From Asticcacaulis sp. (lineage in GTDB: Bacteria; Pseudomonadota; Alphaproteobacteria; Caulobacterales; Caulobacteraceae): a DNA stretch of 10,000 nt. The position numbers and the translations under genes are program-made. The stretch is taken from assembly GCF_020217185.1 (NCBI RefSeq), contig NZ_JAIWNX010000169.1, positions 1 through 10,000 on the forward strand. The letters are read 5' to 3'. The notes beneath the pieces are model-generated. The model had not been told where the DNA came from and did no database searches. It worked only from the letters and a program-made list of their open reading frames with translations. This document shows, piece after piece, positions 1-5,951 of the stretch; the stretch's first letter is position 1; the number at the start of each line of letters is the position of its first letter.

Positions 1-141
1 CAGGCCATCGACCTTGGTGCGCGCCGAACTGAAGAAGATGGCCGCCACGCCGAAACGGGTGATGAGCGCGATCACGTCTTCGGGCAGCTTGGCCATGAGT
101 TGCGCGGGCGCATTGATCCAGTCGGTGAGTTTGCGGGTCAT
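1..141 (-). CDS. DoxX-family membrane protein, N-terminal part (cut by window edge)
   Basis: Only the first 47 codons are present. The reading frame starts MTRKLTDWINAPAQLM and continues through PEDVIALITRFGVAAIFFSSARTK in short runs, a pattern typical of DoxX-like proteins found at the end of bufferin operons. The first transmembrane helix appears to begin near residue 24. The ATG shares four bases with the stop of the preceding bufC (ATGA), so the two genes are translationally coupled and in one operon. DoxX proteins are small four-helix inner-membrane proteins tied to redox and thiol stress; their exact role in bufferin systems is not settled as far as I know. The family call rests on a short fragment plus strong operon context. 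Confidence 0.75.
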   Translation of the reverse strand, partial: MTRKLTDWINAPAQLMAKLPEDVIALITRFGVAAIFFSSARTKVDGL

Positions 142-893
142 AAGAGGTCTCTTTCGGTTGAGAGGTGAAGACAGGAGAGGCCCAGCACATGGCTGAACAG
201 GGCGGTAAGATCGGTCGTGGGCTCACAGGTCAGGGCCGCTTCCGCCGCTTCGGCCAGCGTGCCGCCTTCGGCACAGACGCTGAAAAAGGCGGCGACATCC
301 GGGGCAAGACGGCGCACTTCGACGCCTTCGCCCACCCGGCGCACCAGCAGGGTTTCCGGCTCAGGCCGACGCTCCAGTCCCTCGCCTTCGCCCGCCAGAA
401 GCGCCTCCCAGACGCTTAGAAGCGTGGTGTCAAAGCGGATCAGCCGTGCAGACGGGATCAGGCGCGCGCGGGCGTGGCTGAGGGCCTCAGGCGACAGGCT
501 GGCAAACCCTTCGGCAGGTGTGGCCGCCGTATCCGCGGCGTTCAGCACGCTGAGCCGCAAGTAATCGAGCCGCGCCAGATCGGGTAGCCAGTCCATCTCG
601 GACAGAGCGTCCTGCCCTGCCAGCCAGTCGGCAAACCCGCCCCCATAGTCGTGCAGCATCGGATGGGCCGGGTAATGGTCGCGCGCAAAGGCCGCCGCCA
701 CCTGATGGAAATTGTCTGACCCCAGCGCCGCCGCCACAGCCGGAAAGGCGGCTTCAAGCGCTTCGATCAGAGCCGACGCAATGGTGTTGCGATAGACGGC
801 GACGCTCGGCCGGTCAGGCGCTTCCACCCACGTCGCCAGCGCGTCCGTGTCGCCTGCCAGCGCTTCGGCAAAGGCCTGATGAAAGGCGCTCAT
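138..893 (-). CDS. bufC: BufC-type (DUF2063) bufferin maturation partner
   Basis: This 251-residue protein has the DUF2063 N-terminal domain in roughly residues 1-92: an N-terminal FHQAFAEAL segment, the VYRNTIASALIEAL helix at about 33-46, AAFPAV at 48-53, and the HPMLHDYGGGFADWL segment at 77-91. The remaining C-terminal half is more variable, as usual in this family. DUF2063 proteins pair with MNIO enzymes and are thought to bind the precursor peptide and present it to the enzyme. The ATG overlaps the bufB stop by four bases and its own stop overlaps the DoxX start by four bases, so the gene is embedded in a tightly coupled operon. It is only distantly similar to the second BufC in this window, which suggests each partner is matched to its own precursor. 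No metal-binding motif is evident. Confidence 0.9.
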   Translation of the reverse strand: MSAFHQAFAEALAGDTDALATWVEAPDRPSVAVYRNTIASALIEALEAAFPAVAAALGSDNFHQVAAAFARDHYPAHPMLHDYGGGFADWLAGQDALSEMDWLPDLARLDYLRLSVLNAADTAATPAEGFASLSPEALSHARARLIPSARLIRFDTTLLSVWEALLAGEGEGLERRPEPETLLVRRVGEGVEVRRLAPDVAAFFSVCAEGGTLAEAAEAALTCEPTTDLTALFSHVLGLSCLHLSTERDLL

Positions 894-1720
894 GCGGCGA
901 CCCTTTCCCGCTGCAAAACCGACTGTGCCCGTTCGCGCTCAGCGATCAGTTCGACATAGGCGGGCACCTCACCGTCGCGTTCGATCAGGACCGGGCGTGG
1001 CCCCCACAGGTCAAGCGCGACGTCCAGCAGCGCCCATACCCCCGCATCAACCGGGCGATCATGGCTGTCGATCAGAAGCTGCGCACCGCGCACCGGGTCT
1101 TCGCTGTGCCCGGCGAGGTGAATCTCGCCTACGGCCTGCGCGGGAATAGCGTGCAGCCAGATCAGTGGGTCGATGCCGATATTGCGCGCGCTGACGAAGA
1201 CATTGTTGAGATCGACCAGCAGGCCGCAGCCAGTGCGCCGGACCAGTTCGCTCAAAAAATCGGTCTCATCATAGTCGTGGCCGCGCAGGTTCAGATAATG
1301 GCTGGGGTTTTCGATCAGCAGAGCCCGCCCCAGAGCCGTTTGCGTGGCGTCGATGCGCTCGGCAATCCGCTGTAATTCCGACGAGGTGCGCAAGACCGGT
1401 AAAAGGTCCGGCACGCTGTGGCCCTCAAAGCGCGACCAGGCCAGATGCTCGGACACCGCAAAGGGCGCAAAGCGGTCGATCAGGGCGCGAAAGCGCTTCA
1501 GATGCGCCGGATCCAGCGGGTCGGGGCCGCCCAGAGACAGCCCCACCCCGTGCAGGGACAGAGGATGCTCAGCGCGCACCCGCTCAAGGGCGGCCAGTCG
1601 CGGACCACCCTCAACCATATAGTTTTCGGGGTGAACCTCAAACCACAGGCCGGGGCGGCGGTCGCCCGTCGCCTCTGCATAATGTTGCGGCTTCAAGCCC
1701 AGCCCCGCCCCGATGGTCAT
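890..1720 (-). CDS. bufB: MNIO-family (DUF692) bufferin maturase, BufB of the bufA1 operon
   Basis: The 276-residue product is full length for the DUF692/MNIO family of multinuclear non-heme iron oxidases (TIM-barrel fold). Family motifs appear in order: GAGLGLKPQHY (4-14), FEVHPENYM (27-35), LHGVGLSLGG (56-65), VSEHLAW (89-95), LIENPS (135-140), LLVDLNNVFVSA (167-178), GEIHLAGHSED (198-208), LLIDSHDRPV (215-224) and VLIERDGE (244-251). The likely iron ligands are among H57, H92, E137, D170, N173, H201, H205, H220 and E247; this assignment is by motif, not structure. The enzyme is expected to modify cysteines of the neighbouring precursor, reported in Caulobacter bufferins as conversion to thiooxazole groups. 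It starts one base after the bufA1 stop, with GAAGG upstream of the ATG, and ends in an ATGA overlap with bufC. All catalytic-type residues look intact. Confidence 0.93.
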   Translation of the reverse strand: MTIGAGLGLKPQHYAEATGDRRPGLWFEVHPENYMVEGGPRLAALERVRAEHPLSLHGVGLSLGGPDPLDPAHLKRFRALIDRFAPFAVSEHLAWSRFEGHSVPDLLPVLRTSSELQRIAERIDATQTALGRALLIENPSHYLNLRGHDYDETDFLSELVRRTGCGLLVDLNNVFVSARNIGIDPLIWLHAIPAQAVGEIHLAGHSEDPVRGAQLLIDSHDRPVDAGVWALLDVALDLWGPRPVLIERDGEVPAYVELIAERERAQSVLQRERVAA

Positions 1721-1721
1721 A

Positions 1722-2006
1722 TCAGGCCTTCGGCGTCAGCGAGCCATTGCCCTTGGGCGTCTTGATGGTGACGCAGGTGCCCTTATCGACCAGCTTGAAC
1801 GCCTTGCCATCGTAATCGACCTTGGAACTGCCGGCGCAGCTCGTGCCCGGACCGGCCTTACAGTCGTTTTGCCCCGCCTTGGCGATGCCGTAGCAGGCTT
1901 CCTTGGCCGCGGGGGCCTTGGCGGGCTTTTTGGTGTCGGCGGCGGCGGCACCGGCGGCGAGTGACAGGGCGGCGGCGATAGCCAGACCGGAACGGGAAAC
2001 AGACAT
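1722..2006 (-). CDS. bufA1: BufA1-type (DUF2282) bufferin precursor, exported
   Basis: This 94-residue precursor has a signal peptide (residues 1-22: SRSG, then the hydrophobic [13 protein letters not shown], ending near AAA|DTK), a Lys/Ala/Pro-rich linker, and a core with four cysteines at C38, C49, C57 and C78. The [27 protein letters not shown] and GSLTP segments match the DUF2282 pattern, now regarded as periplasmic bufferin-type metallophores. The cysteines are the expected substrate of the adjacent MNIO enzyme. The frame is open upstream to 2093, but that would place the start before the promoter; the ATG at 2006 has a good Shine-Dalgarno (AAGGAA, 2013-2018, six bases away) and begins the signal peptide, so it is chosen. 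It is the first gene of the minus-strand operon, about 37 bases from the predicted transcription start. Metal bound: copper is likely by analogy with Caulobacter, not shown here. Confidence 0.92.
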   Translation of the reverse strand: MSVSRSGLAIAAALSLAAGAAAADTKKPAKAPAAKEACYGIAKAGQNDCKAGPGTSCAGSSKVDYDGKAFKLVDKGTCVTIKTPKGNGSLTPKA

Positions 2007-2051
2007 GGGGTTTTCCTTGCGAGACGACGCCTCATCGCGTCTGGCAGGAGG

Positions 2052-2077
2052 TACGCAAGGCCCCGCGCAAAGGTTAC
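2052..2077 (-). promoter_or_regulatory. SigF-type ECF promoter for the bufA1 operon
   Basis: On the minus strand, GTAACC (2077-2072) is followed by a 16-base spacer and CGTA (2055-2052). This matches the GTAACC / CG(A/T)A-type promoter I recall for Caulobacter SigF targets. The predicted start of transcription is near 2043-2045, giving a leader of about 38 bases to the bufA1 ATG. The same motif with the same spacing is present on the other strand at 2124-2149. The sigma factor assigned to it is encoded at the far end of the divergent operon. Confidence 0.8.
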
Positions 2078-2123
2078 AAAAGGGGCAGAGCAAAACATAA
2101 GAAAAAAATAAATGAGGGGCTGT
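2078..2123. other. A-rich spacer between two divergent promoters
   Basis: Forty-six bases separate the two -35 boxes. The plus strand is A-rich in the centre (2091-2112), in contrast to the GC-rich surroundings, and AGGGGC occurs twice as a direct repeat (2081-2086 and 2115-2120). It could act as an UP element or a site for another regulator; no recognisable operator is seen. Confidence 0.4.
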
Positions 2124-2149
2124 GTAACCTCATCCCGCAAGGCCGCGTA
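2124..2149 (+). promoter_or_regulatory. SigF-type ECF promoter for the bufA2-sigF-nrsF operon
   Basis: GTAACC at 2124-2129, a 16-base spacer, and CGTA at 2146-2149. Box sequences and spacing are identical to those of the divergent minus-strand promoter. Transcription would start near 2157, about 40 bases before the bufA2 ATG. Because sigF lies downstream in the same operon, the promoter would be autoregulatory. Confidence 0.8.
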
Positions 2150-2196
2150 CTCCCCCATGCCACACCGGCACCGCACCTATTTTGAGAGAGCCCACC

Positions 2197-2481
2197 ATGA
2201 TCACTGTGAAAACCGGCGCCATCATCGCGTCCGCCGCCGCCCTTATGGCCGCCGCCAGCTTCGCCACCGCCGCCACCGCCCCTGCGGGCAGCAAGGGTGC
2301 CGCCGTGGCCGCTGACGACATCGTCCACTGCTATGGCATCAATACCTGTAAGGGCACGGCCGACTGCGCCACCACGACGCACGAATGCAAGGGCCAGAAC
2401 GTCTGCAAGGGTCATGGGTTCAAGGCCGTCAAGGCCAAGGAATGCCTGGCTCAGGGTGGCGTGATCGGCGATATCGGTTAA
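2197..2481 (+). CDS. bufA2: BufA2-type six-cysteine bufferin precursor, exported
   Basis: This 94-residue protein opens with a signal peptide (TVKTGAIIASAAALMAAASFATA, cut near residue 25-27) followed by a short Ala/Gly linker and a core with six cysteines at C45, C51, C57, C64, C70 and C83. The core carries HCYGINTCKG, ECKGQNVCKG and AKEC, with CKG appearing at 51, 64 and 70; this is the BufA2 form of the bufferin metallophore precursor, distinct from the DUF2282 type encoded divergently. The ATG at 2197 is preferred over an in-frame TTG at 2182 because it starts the signal peptide directly; the ribosome site (GAGAG) is weak. It is the first gene of its operon, with its maturase BufB 49 bases downstream behind a hairpin. 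Its role is inferred as periplasmic sequestration of copper or a similar soft metal. Confidence 0.9.
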   Translation: MITVKTGAIIASAAALMAAASFATAATAPAGSKGAAVAADDIVHCYGINTCKGTADCATTTHECKGQNVCKGHGFKAVKAKECLAQGGVIGDIG

Positions 2482-2493
2482 GTATGCCCTGCG

Positions 2494-2514
2494 GGGCCGG
2501 TGTCACACCGGCCC
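2494..2514 (+). promoter_or_regulatory. Stem-loop between bufA2 and bufB (attenuator or mRNA stabiliser)
   Basis: A perfect 9-bp GC-rich stem, GGGCCGGTG (2494-2502) with CACCGGCCC (2506-2514), closes a three-base TCA loop. It begins 12 bases after the bufA2 stop and is followed by TTCTCC, not a strong T run. It may cause partial termination or protect the 3' end of the precursor message, favouring precursor over enzyme production. It lies only about 16 bases before the bufB ATG, so an effect on bufB translation is also possible. Confidence 0.65.
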
Positions 2515-2530
2515 TTCTCCGGACCCGTCC

Positions 2531-3364
2531 ATGCCCCCTTCCCTTGCCCCCTTTTCAGGCTTAGGCCTCGGCCTCAGACCGCCCCATTACGAAGCCATAC
2601 TGGCCGCGCCGCAACCGGTGGATTTTTTCGAGATCATCTCGGAAAACTTCATGATCGACGGCGGGCGGCCCCTGCATGTGCTGGATCGCGTGCGGGCCGA
2701 CTATCCCGTGGCGATGCACGGCGTCTCGATGTCGCTGGGGTCACCCGACGGTCCGGGGCCCGACTATCTGAGGCGGCTGCACGCCCTGATGACGCGCGTG
2801 GACCCCCTATGGGTCTCCGATCATCTGTGCTGGACCGGTGTCAATGGTCATAACAGCCACGACCTTCTGCCCCTGCCCCTGAACGAAGAGGCGATGGCCA
2901 CCGTTTGCCGCCATATCGACCGCGTGCAGACCTTCCTGCAACGCCCGCTGCTGATCGAAAATCCCTCGACCTACGTCACCTTTGCCGAAGATACCTACAC
3001 CGAATGGGGCTTTTTGACGGAGCTGTGCCGTCGCACGGGCTGCTACCTGCTGCTGGATATCAACAATGTCTTCGTCAGTGCCCACAATCACGGCTTTTCC
3101 GCCCAGACCTATCTGAACGGCCTGCCGCTGGAGCGCGTGCGTCAGGTGCATCTGGCCGGTCATTCTGAGGGCGAAACCCTGTTGATCGACACCCACGACG
3201 CCCCCGTCCCCGACGGCGTGTGGGCGTTATGGGCCGAGGTCGCCCCGCGCCTTAGCCACGCCGCCGTGATGATCGAGCGCGACGATGAGATTCCGCCCCT
3301 GCCTGAGCTTCTGAGCGAACTCGACACCGCGCGCCGCCTCACCTCCCCTGTGGTGTACGTATGA
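2531..3364 (+). CDS. bufB: MNIO-family (DUF692) bufferin maturase, BufB of the bufA2 operon
   Basis: The 277-residue protein is a full-length DUF692/MNIO enzyme and a paralogue of the minus-strand BufB. Motifs in order: GLGLGLRPPHYEAI (10-23), FFEIISENFM (32-41), MHGVSMSLGS (62-71), VSDHLCW (95-101), LIENPSTYV (141-149), LLLDINNVFVSA (173-184), QVHLAGHSEGE (205-215), LIDTHDAPVP (218-227) and IERDDEIP (248-255). Likely metal ligands are among H63, H98, E143, D176, N179, H207, H211, H222 and E249, each with a counterpart in the other copy. The expected role is oxidative modification of BufA2 cysteines in the cytoplasm before export. The ATG has a poor ribosome site (GGAC), which may keep enzyme levels low relative to precursor. 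Its stop overlaps the bufC start by four bases. VSDH here versus VSEH in the other copy is one of several substitutions marking the two as distinct subtypes. Confidence 0.93.
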   Translation: MPPSLAPFSGLGLGLRPPHYEAILAAPQPVDFFEIISENFMIDGGRPLHVLDRVRADYPVAMHGVSMSLGSPDGPGPDYLRRLHALMTRVDPLWVSDHLCWTGVNGHNSHDLLPLPLNEEAMATVCRHIDRVQTFLQRPLLIENPSTYVTFAEDTYTEWGFLTELCRRTGCYLLLDINNVFVSAHNHGFSAQTYLNGLPLERVRQVHLAGHSEGETLLIDTHDAPVPDGVWALWAEVAPRLSHAAVMIERDDEIPPLPELLSELDTARRLTSPVVYV

Positions 3365-4107
3365 GACTGGCCGACACCCAACTGGATTTTCTGGGTCAGA
3401 TTCTGGCCACTCCGGCTCCCACGGTGAGCGAAGGGATGCGCGTCTATCACCACGCCTATCGCGCGCGGCTGGCGGGGGCGATGGCCGAAACCTATGCGCA
3501 GGTCTGGGCGTGGCTGGGCGATGAGACCTTTAATTCAGAAGTCCGCGCCTATGTCGAACAGCACCCGTCCAGCCAGTGGTCGCTGGACGATTATGGGCAG
3601 GACTTTGCGGGCTTTCTGGCGCAGCGTTTCCCGGATGATCCCGAAATCGCTGAACTGGCGTGGCTGGATTCCGCTCTGCGGCAGGCCTTTGCCGCCAAAG
3701 ATGCAGACCTGCTCGATGGCGCGGCCCTGACGCAGGTCAGCGACTGGGAGACGGTGCGCTTTGTCCTCAATCCGGCCCTGCATCACCGCGCTATCCGCTC
3801 CAATGCCCCGGCCCTGTGGCGGGCCCTCTCCAAAAACGAGACGCCGCCGGAGGTGCTCTATTTCGAAGAGACGAGTGGTCTATGCGTGTGGAAGACCGCA
3901 CTCGCTTCGCGCTTTCGCACGCTGGAGGCCGACGAATACGCCCTCATCTGTGCGCTGGCCGCCGGTCAGGGCTTTGCGGCGGCTTGCGAAACCCTGATGC
4001 GCGACGCCCCCGACCGAGACCTCACGGCGCAGATCGGCGCGTGGCTGGGTCAGTGGCTGGCCGAAGGCCTGATCACCGGCCTTGACACGACAGAGACAAC
4101 CGCATGA
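3361..4107 (+). CDS. bufC: BufC-type (DUF2063) bufferin maturation partner
   Basis: The 248-residue product shows the DUF2063 arrangement: LDFLGQIL near the start, MRVYHHAYRARLAGAMAETY at 26-45, then WLGDETF (51-57), YVEQHPSSQWSLDDYG (64-79) and DFAGFL (81-86). The C-terminal half (about 100-245) is a variable domain and holds the three cysteines, C175, C197 and C209. It is thought to recognise BufA2 and work with BufB. Both ends overlap neighbours by four bases (ATGA with bufB and ATGA with sigF), so maturation and regulation are translationally linked. It differs strongly from the minus-strand BufC outside the core motifs. Confidence 0.88.
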   Translation: MRLADTQLDFLGQILATPAPTVSEGMRVYHHAYRARLAGAMAETYAQVWAWLGDETFNSEVRAYVEQHPSSQWSLDDYGQDFAGFLAQRFPDDPEIAELAWLDSALRQAFAAKDADLLDGAALTQVSDWETVRFVLNPALHHRAIRSNAPALWRALSKNETPPEVLYFEETSGLCVWKTALASRFRTLEADEYALICALAAGQGFAAACETLMRDAPDRDLTAQIGAWLGQWLAEGLITGLDTTETTA

Positions 4108-4664
4108 GCCTCAGCCAACCCGACCTGTGGCAGCAGCAGATGCACGCCGCCCAACGCGGCGATGCGGAGGCCTATCGCGCCCTCCTCACCGCCCTGCGCC
4201 CGTGGCTTTCGGCCTATTTTCGCCGTCGCCTGCAATCGCCCGATACCGAAGACCTGACGCAGATCACGCTCGTTGCCGTGCATGAAAAGCGCCACACCTA
4301 TGACCCGACGGCCCCCTTCATGCCGTGGATCGCCGCCGTGGCGCGGCACAAGCTGATCGACCACGTCCGAAAATACGGCCGCTACGTACATGTCGAACTG
4401 AACGAACTGAACGAGCCAGTGGACGAGGCCTCTCTGGGCCTGCCGGCCACCATCGCCCGGCGCGACGTTCAGGTGCTGTTGTCGCAACTGCCCGTCGATC
4501 AGGCGCGTGTCATTCGCCTGCACAAGGTCGAAGAACTGAGTCTGGAGGACGTGTCGCGTCTGACCGGCAAATCGGTGGCCGCCGTCAAGGTCATCGTCCA
4601 CAGAGGATTGAAAAAGTTACGGGACAGCGTCGGCGTGCCCCGGAAAGTGTACGAAGATGAGTAA
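4104..4664 (+). CDS. sigF: SigF-type ECF sigma factor
   Basis: The 186-residue protein contains only sigma regions 2 and 4. Region 2 spans about 18-90 and includes DTEDLTQITLVAVHEKRHTY (47-66) and PFMPWIAAVARHKLIDHVRK (71-90), the -10 recognition and core-binding part. Region 4 spans about 123-174, with LSQLPVDQARVIRLHKVEEL, then SLEDVSRLTGKSVAAVKVIV and HRGLKKLR, the helix-turn-helix that reads the -35 box. The genes that follow encode NrsF-type anti-sigma factors, the defining partner of Caulobacter SigF, which responds to chromium, cadmium and copper stress. The start overlaps the bufC stop (ATGA) and the 3' end overlaps nrsF by eight bases. No separate promoter is evident, so expression should follow the bufA2 promoter, making a positive loop. 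The identity as SigF rests on the partner and promoter motif rather than on alignment. Confidence 0.88.
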   Translation: MSLSQPDLWQQQMHAAQRGDAEAYRALLTALRPWLSAYFRRRLQSPDTEDLTQITLVAVHEKRHTYDPTAPFMPWIAAVARHKLIDHVRKYGRYVHVELNELNEPVDEASLGLPATIARRDVQVLLSQLPVDQARVIRLHKVEELSLEDVSRLTGKSVAAVKVIVHRGLKKLRDSVGVPRKVYEDE

Positions 4665-5325
4665 CAAGAATACCCCAGACCTGATCGAGACCTTAAGCCA
4701 GTCCGTCCCTCCGGTGGCCCCGCTGGGCCGCCGTGGCCTGTGGCTGTGGGTGGGCTTAAGCCTGCTGGCAGGCATCACCTATGTTCTGACGGCTTACGGC
4801 GCGCGGCCCGAAATGCGCCTGCTGTTCAGCGAAGGGCGTGTGGCGGATAACCTGTCGGCCTATGCCAAGACGGGCTTTTTCATCGCTCTGGCCGCGCTGG
4901 CCGTCTGGCAGGTGCAGGCCACGGCGCGACCGGAAGGCGCGCTCAATCGCGTACAGACCGGGCTTTTGGGACTGGCGGTCATTGCCCTGACCACCCTGAC
5001 CGGGGTCGATATCGCATTGAGCAGTCTGCCCGCAGCGATGACCGGCCTGTCAGACGGCGCGGGCATGTGCTTCCTGACCATTTTGATCGGCGGCATGGCC
5101 GGGCTGGGGGGCGGCTGGGCCCTGTGGCTGCGGCATACCGCGCCCGGCAATCCGGCGCTTTTTGGGGCGCTCAGCGCCTTTGCCGCTTCGGCCCTGATGA
5201 CGGTCGCCTATACGCTGCATTGCGACCATGATGCTCCGGCCTATCTGCTGCTGATCTATCTGGCGCCCAATCTGGTGGCGGCCCTGATCGGCAGCGCCGT
5301 CGGGCGCTGGCTGTTCCGATGGTAA
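4657..5325 (+). CDS. nrsF: NrsF-type (DUF1109) membrane anti-sigma factor, first copy
   Basis: This 222-residue protein has a cytoplasmic N-terminus with DLIETLSQSVPPVAPL (8-23) and six predicted membrane helices at about 27-47, 72-87, 101-120, 135-156, 168-188 and 194-214. It has just two cysteines, C138 in GAGMCFLT (helix 4) and C189 in YTLHCDHDAP (end of helix 5). A matching conserved pair is reported as needed for metal response in Caulobacter NrsF. The expected role is to hold SigF at the inner membrane until metal or oxidation acts on the cysteine pair. The start lies inside sigF (eight-base overlap), favouring matched production of the two proteins. The gene is followed by a second, diverged copy. 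Confidence 0.88.
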   Translation: MSNKNTPDLIETLSQSVPPVAPLGRRGLWLWVGLSLLAGITYVLTAYGARPEMRLLFSEGRVADNLSAYAKTGFFIALAALAVWQVQATARPEGALNRVQTGLLGLAVIALTTLTGVDIALSSLPAAMTGLSDGAGMCFLTILIGGMAGLGGGWALWLRHTAPGNPALFGALSAFAASALMTVAYTLHCDHDAPAYLLLIYLAPNLVAALIGSAVGRWLFRW

Positions 5326-5951
5326 GGCCGCCGCACGACCTGATCGAGCGGCTGAGCGAAGACCTGCGACCCGTCAAACCGCTGAGCGCCGGGCGGCTTC
5401 TTGGCCTTGCCCTCGTCTTTGCCGCCGTGACCCTGATCTGGGTGGTTAGCCTCTATGGGATGCGCCCGGAACTCAGCGATCTCGAACGGGCGCTGGCACA
5501 GGCGCGTTTCGCCCTGCTCAAACCCCTGCTGTGGGGCTGGGCCGGTCTGTCGGCCCTGCACGCCGCCAACGCCCTGTCACGCCCCGAAGGCCGTTGTCAC
5601 TGGAGCGACCTCGCCCCGCTGCCCGTCATCCTGTTGAGCCACGGCCTCGCCCTGTGGTGGGAGGTCAGCCATGCAGGCTGGGAGGCGGCCACGGCAGGCG
5701 GCTTTGGCGGCGCGGCCCTGTGCGGTCTGACCATCATCCTCAGCGCGTGGGTGGCGATGCGGCTGGTCACGCCCCTGTGGCTGAGCCGTACCGCCTCGTC
5801 TCAGCCCCGTCTGCTGCGTCTGTGTGCGGCGCTGGGCTTTGCCGGGCTGGCGGCGGCCGCCTATGCCCTGCATTGCCCGATGGATCAGCCGCTTTACACC
5901 CTGTGCGTTTACCTGCCGGCTATTGGCATGATTTTGCTGATTGAATCCTAG
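5319..5951 (+). CDS. NrsF-type (DUF1109) membrane anti-sigma factor, second diverged copy
   Basis: The 210-residue product shares the layout of the preceding NrsF: cytoplasmic DLIERLSEDLRPVKPLS at 7-23, then about six membrane helices (26-46, 66-84, 98-116, 127-148, 166-184, 191-208). The conserved cysteine pair is kept as C135 (GAALCGLT) and C186 (YALHCPMDQP), and three further cysteines are present (C93, C169, C196). The C-terminus is shorter than the first copy, ending ILLIES without the RWLFRW tail. The start overlaps the first nrsF stop by seven bases. Retention of the N-terminal DLIE-x-LS motif and both cysteines argues for a working protein rather than a decaying duplicate. It may be a second sensor for SigF, a partner in a hetero-oligomer, or an anti-sigma for another ECF factor; the sequence cannot decide. 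Confidence 0.82.
   Translation: MVRPPHDLIERLSEDLRPVKPLSAGRLLGLALVFAAVTLIWVVSLYGMRPELSDLERALAQARFALLKPLLWGWAGLSALHAANALSRPEGRCHWSDLAPLPVILLSHGLALWWEVSHAGWEAATAGGFGGAALCGLTIILSAWVAMRLVTPLWLSRTASSQPRLLRLCAALGFAGLAAAAYALHCPMDQPLYTLCVYLPAIGMILLIES

Noticed and set aside
2007..2093. N-terminal extension of bufA1 to 2093
   Set aside because: It would start upstream of the predicted promoter, and a signal peptide with a good ribosome site begins at 2006.
1736..2415. Overlapping minus-strand open frames across the bufA1-bufA2 region (1736-2176, 2074-2415)
   Set aside because: They run through both promoters and antisense to bufA2, have low-complexity Pro/Arg or Gly content, and match no family.
2494..2520. 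Classical rho-independent terminator after bufA2
   Set aside because: The stem is strong, but only TTCTCC follows and the maturase starts 16 bases later, so partial attenuation or stabilisation fits better than full termination.
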